Translations under genes and position numbers: made by a program
Part shown: positions 60,432 to 64,000 of the stretch, piece after piece
Numbering within the stretch: position 1 is the first letter of the stretch
How the letters are laid out: the number at the start of each line of letters is the position of its first letter
Assembly: GCA_000384615.1 (NCBI GenBank)
Contig: ARQU01000008.1
Location: 1-64,000, forward strand
Direction of reading: 5' to 3'
Length of the DNA stretch: 64,000 nucleotides
Source of the DNA: an alpha proteobacterium SCGC AAA536-G10
GTDB taxonomy: Bacteria > Pseudomonadota > Alphaproteobacteria > Puniceispirillales > Marisalimonadaceae
Notes under the pieces: generated by a model
What the model was told of the DNA's origin: nothing
The model's input: only the letters and a program-made list of their open reading frames with translations
Database searches by the model: none

Positions 60432-61604
60432 TTACAAAGCCTCTATAATTACCGCTATTCCTTGACCCCCACCAATACACATAGTTGCAAGACCATATTT
60501 ACCTTTACGCTTTCTTAATTCATAAACAAGTTTTGTCATAATTATTGCTCCCGTTGCGCCTACTGGATGACCTAGGGCAATTGCACCGCCATTCACATTT
60601 ACAATTTCAGGGTCTAGGCCTAATTGTTTATTAACAGCACATGCTTGAGCTGCAAACGCTTCATTTGATTCAATTAAATCTAAATCTGATACATTTAACC
60701 CTACTTTGTTTAATGCCATTTTTGAAGCTGGAACTGGTCCCATACCCATTTCATCAGGGTCAACACCACCAAATCCGTACGAAACAATCCTGGCTAATGG
60801 CGTACCTTTTTTAGCCTTATCTTCATTAGCAAGGATCAAGGCTGATGCGCCATCATTAATTCCAGAAGCATTACCAGCTGTAACCACTCCATTTTTTTTA
60901 AAAGCCGTTCTCAGAGTAGATAAAGTATCTATACTAGTATCTGGCTTTGGATGTTCATCTGTTTCAAAAATTTCAATTCCTTTTCTAGTTTTTATTTCAA
61001 TTGGTAATATTTGCTCTTTAAAAGATCCATTATCAATTGCCTTGCTTGCTCTTTGTTGACTACTTAAAGCAAATTGATCTTGCATGTCTCTACTAATTTG
61101 ATATCTGCTTGATATATTTTCAGCCGTAATACCCATATGACCATGACCAAATGGATCATGTAATGCACCCAGCATCATATCATGAACTTTTCCGTCTCCC
61201 ATTCTTGATCCCCAACGAAACCCTTCTACGATATGTGCCCCATTAGACATAACTTCTACACCCCCAGCTATTGATATTTTCGCATCTCCTAATATTAATA
61301 GTTGAATAGCACTTACAATAGCCTGAAGTCCTGAGCCACAAAGTCTATTAACTGTTAACGCAGCGGATTCTTTACTCATACCAGCTTGAAGAGCTATAAC
61401 TCTACTTACGTACATATCTCTCGGCTCAGTATGAATTACATTCCCAAAAACAGCGTGTTCAACCTCGTCAGCATCATACCCAGATCTTGCAATTGCTTCT
61501 TTAGCGACCAAAGTACCCAGATCTACCGGGCAAAAACTCTTCAGTGTACCCCCAAATCCACCAATCGCAGATCTGTTTGCAGACATTATATACACATCAT
61601 TCAT
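60432..61604 (-). CDS. Acetyl-CoA acetyltransferase (thiolase)
   Basis: About 390 residues from ATG 61604, where GGAGG lies 8 nt upstream; an upstream ATG at 61619 is less likely. The nucleophilic cysteine is C89 in VNRLCGSGLQA. GGVEVMSNGAHIVEGFRWGSRMGDG, ALGHPVGATGAII with the catalytic histidine, and CIGGGQGIAVIIE with the second cysteine are all present. It condenses or cleaves acetoacetyl-CoA and related 3-ketoacyl-CoA. It could end the beta-oxidation routes encoded nearby and the acetoacetate branch of leucine degradation. Confidence 0.95.
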   Translation of the reverse strand: MNDVYIMSANRSAIGGFGGTLKSFCPVDLGTLVAKEAIARSGYDADEVEHAVFGNVIHTEPRDMYVSRVIALQAGMSKESAALTVNRLCGSGLQAIVSAIQLLILGDAKISIAGGVEVMSNGAHIVEGFRWGSRMGDGKVHDMMLGALHDPFGHGHMGITAENISSRYQISRDMQDQFALSSQQRASKAIDNGSFKEQILPIEIKTRKGIEIFETDEHPKPDTSIDTLSTLRTAFKKNGVVTAGNASGINDGASALILANEDKAKKGTPLARIVSYGFGGVDPDEMGMGPVPASKMALNKVGLNVSDLDLIESNEAFAAQACAVNKQLGLDPEIVNVNGGAIALGHPVGATGAIIMTKLVYELRKRKGKYGLATMCIGGGQGIAVIIEAL

Positions 61605-61632
61605 AATACTTTCCTCCAAGATAATCTCTATT

Positions 61633-62712
61633 CTAATTTGTTAAAACTAAATCTAAATTTCCTAATACTTCAAAAAATTTATTAACTCTACCTTCATCAA
61701 CATCCTTAATATTAGACGGTTGCCAGTTTGGTTTTCTGTCTTTATCAACGAGCATTGCTCTAACACCTTCAAAAAAATCACCAATCTCCAGACAACGCTG
61801 AACCATTCTATATTCCATTATCAATTCATCCTTTAGAGTCATTTTACTAGCATCTCTTATTTGCTTTAAAGAAATTTTTAATGATGTAGGTGATTTATGT
61901 TTTAATTCTTCGAATTGAGCATTCAAAAATTCATTTCCAGTTATTGAGAGAGATTCACATTTTTCAAAAATTTGTTCAATTGTATCAAATGAAAATGCAT
62001 CCTTAATAATATTTTCATTTGTTATTAAGACACTGTCTTCTGAATTTGGATTTGAAGAGAGGCTATTAACTATACTATCAACTTTGTCATTCGTACTTGG
62101 TGAAGAAGAAATTAACATTTTTTTTAAATTTCCTATATCACTTGAAGAAACATAGTGAGTTATGAGTTTAAGTTTCATAAGATCATATGCTTTAATTCTT
62201 GCCCCAACTAGAGACAGCCAAGCTCCTATTCCTTTATCCAACTGACCTAACAACCATCCACCTCCTACATCAGGAAACAAACCAATAGCTGTTTCAGGCA
62301 TTGCAAACATAGTCTTTTCAGACGCTACAACGTGACTTCCGTGCATTGATACTCCTACTCCACCCCCCATGGTGTATCCATTGATTAATGATATAAATGG
62401 TTTTTTAAAATTACTAATTTTAAAATTTAAAGTATATTCGTCATAAAAAAATGACTGAGATAAGTTAGTGGGTGGGCCTCCATCTTCTAAGACTTCTTTT
62501 CTTAATTTAATAACATCACCACCTGCACAAAATGATTTATCACCTGCTCCCTCAATGATTACACAATTTATGTGTTCACTTATTTCCCAAGAGTTTAGAT
62601 ATTTATTTATTTTTTGAACCATTGGATAAGTTAGGGCATTCAATCTATCCGGCCTGTTTAAAGTTATTATTCCAATCCCATTTTCTTCAGTAAATATAAC
62701 TTCTTCTGACAT
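61633..62712 (-). CDS. 3-hydroxyisobutyryl-CoA hydrolase family protein
   Basis: 359 residues, longer than ordinary crotonases (about 260). The fold's oxyanion segments are GDKSFCAGGDVIKL and LINGYTMGGGVGVSMHGSHVVA; MPETAIGLFPDVGGGWLLGQL is the HIBCH signature, with the glutamate that acts in thioester hydrolysis. The C-terminal QRCLEIGDFFEGVRAMLVDKDRKPNW block is also typical. It frees 3-hydroxyisobutyrate in valine degradation. The isobutyryl-CoA dehydrogenase upstream supports this. The hydratase step between them is not adjacent. Confidence 0.93.
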   Translation of the reverse strand: MSEEVIFTEENGIGIITLNRPDRLNALTYPMVQKINKYLNSWEISEHINCVIIEGAGDKSFCAGGDVIKLRKEVLEDGGPPTNLSQSFFYDEYTLNFKISNFKKPFISLINGYTMGGGVGVSMHGSHVVASEKTMFAMPETAIGLFPDVGGGWLLGQLDKGIGAWLSLVGARIKAYDLMKLKLITHYVSSSDIGNLKKMLISSSPSTNDKVDSIVNSLSSNPNSEDSVLITNENIIKDAFSFDTIEQIFEKCESLSITGNEFLNAQFEELKHKSPTSLKISLKQIRDASKMTLKDELIMEYRMVQRCLEIGDFFEGVRAMLVDKDRKPNWQPSNIKDVDEGRVNKFFEVLGNLDLVLTN

Positions 62713-62734
62713 TGTTAATTTATCCTTTATTAAT

Positions 62735-63877
62735 TTAATTACTTTTTAAGTCTCTTGAAATAATTACTCTCATTATTTCATTTGTTCCCTCTAATATCTG
62801 ATGTACCCTTAAATCTCTTACTAGTCTCTCTAAAGGAAAGTCTTTTAAATATCCATAACCACCATGAATTTGGAGTGCCATATCACATATTTCAGAACAA
62901 ATATCAGTTGCATATCTTTTGGCCATAGCACAAAGTTTAGTAGCTTTACCATCATGAGTATCAAGACTACGCGCAGCTCTTAATACCATTAATCTAGCTG
63001 CTTCTAATTCGGTTGCCATATCTGCTAGCTTGAATTGAGTAACTTGAAATTGATCGATAGATTTTCCAAATTGCTTCCTTTCTGCCGAGTAGCTAATTGA
63101 TGCTTCTAAAGCTGCTCTTGCTCCACCCAATGAACAGGCTGCAATATTCACTCTACCTCCATCAAGACCTTTCATTGCTATTTTAAAGCCATCTCCCTCA
63201 TTTCCAACTAAGTTATCAATTGGAATTTCACAATTATCAAAATTAACCATGGATGTATGTTGACTATTCCATCCCATTTTTTTTTCTTGTTTTCCAAATG
63301 ATAGACCTTTTGTTCCTTTTTCTACTAGCAGACAAGAAACCCCATTTGCACCTTCTTCACCTGTACGGCACATGACAGCAAAAACATCACTGGTAGGACC
63401 GCCCGATATAAAACTTTTAGACCCATTTAATATATAATGACTGTTCCCTTTTTTAGAGGCACTCGTTTTTAAAGCCACAGCGTCTGATCCAGAACCTGGT
63501 TCAGTTAAACAGTAACTAGACATAATTTCCATTGTAGATAATTTATTAATAAATCTTTCCTTTATAGCATCTGATCCATGCGCATCTATCATCCATGTTA
63601 CCATATTGTGTATCGATATATAAGCAGCCGTAGAGACGCATCCTCTTGATAATTCTTCAAATATAATCGCAGCATCTAATCTACTTAGACCCGAACCTCC
63701 ATGTGATTCATTCACGTATATTGCTGCCAAACCTAGTTCAGCAGCTTTTTTTAATGTCTCTACTGGAAATATCTCGTTTTGATCCCAATCAGCAGCATAA
63801 GGCATTAGCTCAGTTTCAGAAAAACCCTTTGCCATATCTTTTATAGCTAATTGGTCTTCGTTGTATTCAAAATTCAT
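62735..63877 (-). CDS. Isobutyryl-CoA dehydrogenase-like acyl-CoA dehydrogenase
   Basis: About 380 residues from the ATG at 63877, with AGAGGTAG upstream. SRGCVSTAAYISIHNMVTWMID is characteristic of the isobutyryl-CoA/short-branched acyl-CoA dehydrogenase group (ACAD8). YCLTEPGSGSDAVALKTSA and LNGSKSFISGG bind FAD and substrate. The catalytic glutamate is in HQILEGTNEIMRVI near the C-terminus. It converts isobutyryl-CoA to methacrylyl-CoA in valine degradation, in one transcript with the HIBCH gene 22 nt downstream. Confidence 0.92.
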   Translation of the reverse strand: MNFEYNEDQLAIKDMAKGFSETELMPYAADWDQNEIFPVETLKKAAELGLAAIYVNESHGGSGLSRLDAAIIFEELSRGCVSTAAYISIHNMVTWMIDAHGSDAIKERFINKLSTMEIMSSYCLTEPGSGSDAVALKTSASKKGNSHYILNGSKSFISGGPTSDVFAVMCRTGEEGANGVSCLLVEKGTKGLSFGKQEKKMGWNSQHTSMVNFDNCEIPIDNLVGNEGDGFKIAMKGLDGGRVNIAACSLGGARAALEASISYSAERKQFGKSIDQFQVTQFKLADMATELEAARLMVLRAARSLDTHDGKATKLCAMAKRYATDICSEICDMALQIHGGYGYLKDFPLERLVRDLRVHQILEGTNEIMRVIISRDLKSN

Positions 63878-63917
63878 TTTTCTACCTCTTAACTTCCATA
63901 TCAAATAGATATTAAAT

Positions 63918-64000
63918 TTAATTTGAGTTCAAGATTATTTCTGATGCTTTTTCAGCAATCATTAGTGTTGGAGCATTCGTATTGCCAGAAGTAATAGTGG
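63918..64000 (-). CDS. GMC-family oxidoreductase (choline-dehydrogenase-like), C-terminal end only
   Basis: On the minus strand the last 27 codons before TAA (63918-63920) read TITSGNTNAPTLMIAEKASE and onward IILNSN. GNTNAPTxMIAEKA is the strongly conserved C-terminus of GMC FAD-dependent alcohol/choline dehydrogenases. The rest lies beyond the window. It would be upstream of the valine genes on the same strand. Confidence 0.7.
   Translation of the reverse strand, partial: TITSGNTNAPTLMIAEKASEIILNSN

Overview
The window is a 64 kb piece of an A+T-rich chromosome (roughly one third G+C by eye). It has very short intergenic gaps, many 1-30 nt gene overlaps, convergent genes whose stop codons nearly touch, and no recognisable transcription-factor gene. 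The gene families (LivHMGF-type ABC and tripartite tricarboxylate transporters, acyl-CoA catabolism, a DmdB/DmdC-like pair, an NrtS-like protein, a COQ7-type hydroxylase) point to a streamlined aerobic heterotrophic alphaproteobacterium, probably marine. A finer taxonomic call cannot be supported from this sequence. No rRNA, tRNA, CRISPR array, prophage or transposase was recognised.

Layout. 1-4.1 kb: nitrogen assimilation (3' end of glnE, amtB, and convergent glutamate dehydrogenase with a structured leader). 4.3-14.3 kb: a TerB-like gene, then a tight leucine/isovalerate operon (liuA, liuB, liuD, liuE, liuC) continued by an AhpD-like protein, a second acyl-CoA dehydrogenase and a class III CoA-transferase. 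14.3-18.3 kb: aroE, a DUF3108-like protein, an NrtS-like nitrate/nitrite transporter, and a class III aminotransferase broken by one extra T in a T8 run, between two ~100-residue unknowns. 18.3-22.8 kb: a complete Liv-type ABC operon on the minus strand.

22.7-26.1 kb is a rearranged zone. A ~430 bp segment (5' end of the Liv binding-protein gene, its upstream region and a small ORF) occurs twice in direct orientation. Between the copies lie a GT39-like membrane glycosyltransferase and an apparent 3' scrap of a sugar-nucleotide epimerase gene. The distal copy abuts DCC1-like and COQ7-like genes. 26.6-29.6 kb is a TctC-TctB-TctA transporter.

29.6-40.9 kb combines a TSUP exporter coupled to a ThDP enzyme, a four-domain rhodanese protein truncated by a perfect 55 bp tandem duplication, a CoA-transferase/crotonase pair, a thiol-dioxygenase-like cupin, a DapA-superfamily lyase, a CaiC-like ligase, an alpha/beta hydrolase and metY. 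The mix suggests catabolism of small organosulfur or organic acids, but the substrate is unknown. 41-49.6 kb: an acyl-CoA synthetase, a large indolepyruvate-ferredoxin-oxidoreductase-like protein, and a divergent DmdB/DmdC-like pair.

49.9-59.5 kb is one plus-strand operon: a long-chain-type acyl-CoA synthetase, a second Liv-type ABC transporter, a PaaK-like protein lacking the usual P-loop, an SDR and a MaoC hydratase. It looks like uptake, CoA activation and beta-oxidation of a carboxylic acid. 59.5-64 kb (minus): a CBS protein, glpE, a thiolase, 3-hydroxyisobutyryl-CoA hydrolase and isobutyryl-CoA dehydrogenase (valine branch), and the C-terminal end of a GMC oxidoreductase.

Recurring themes are a strong hairpin directly after the binding-protein gene in all three transporter operons, symmetrical elements in several divergent or leader regions, and several small lesions (a homopolymer frameshift, a tandem duplication, a decayed repeat copy).
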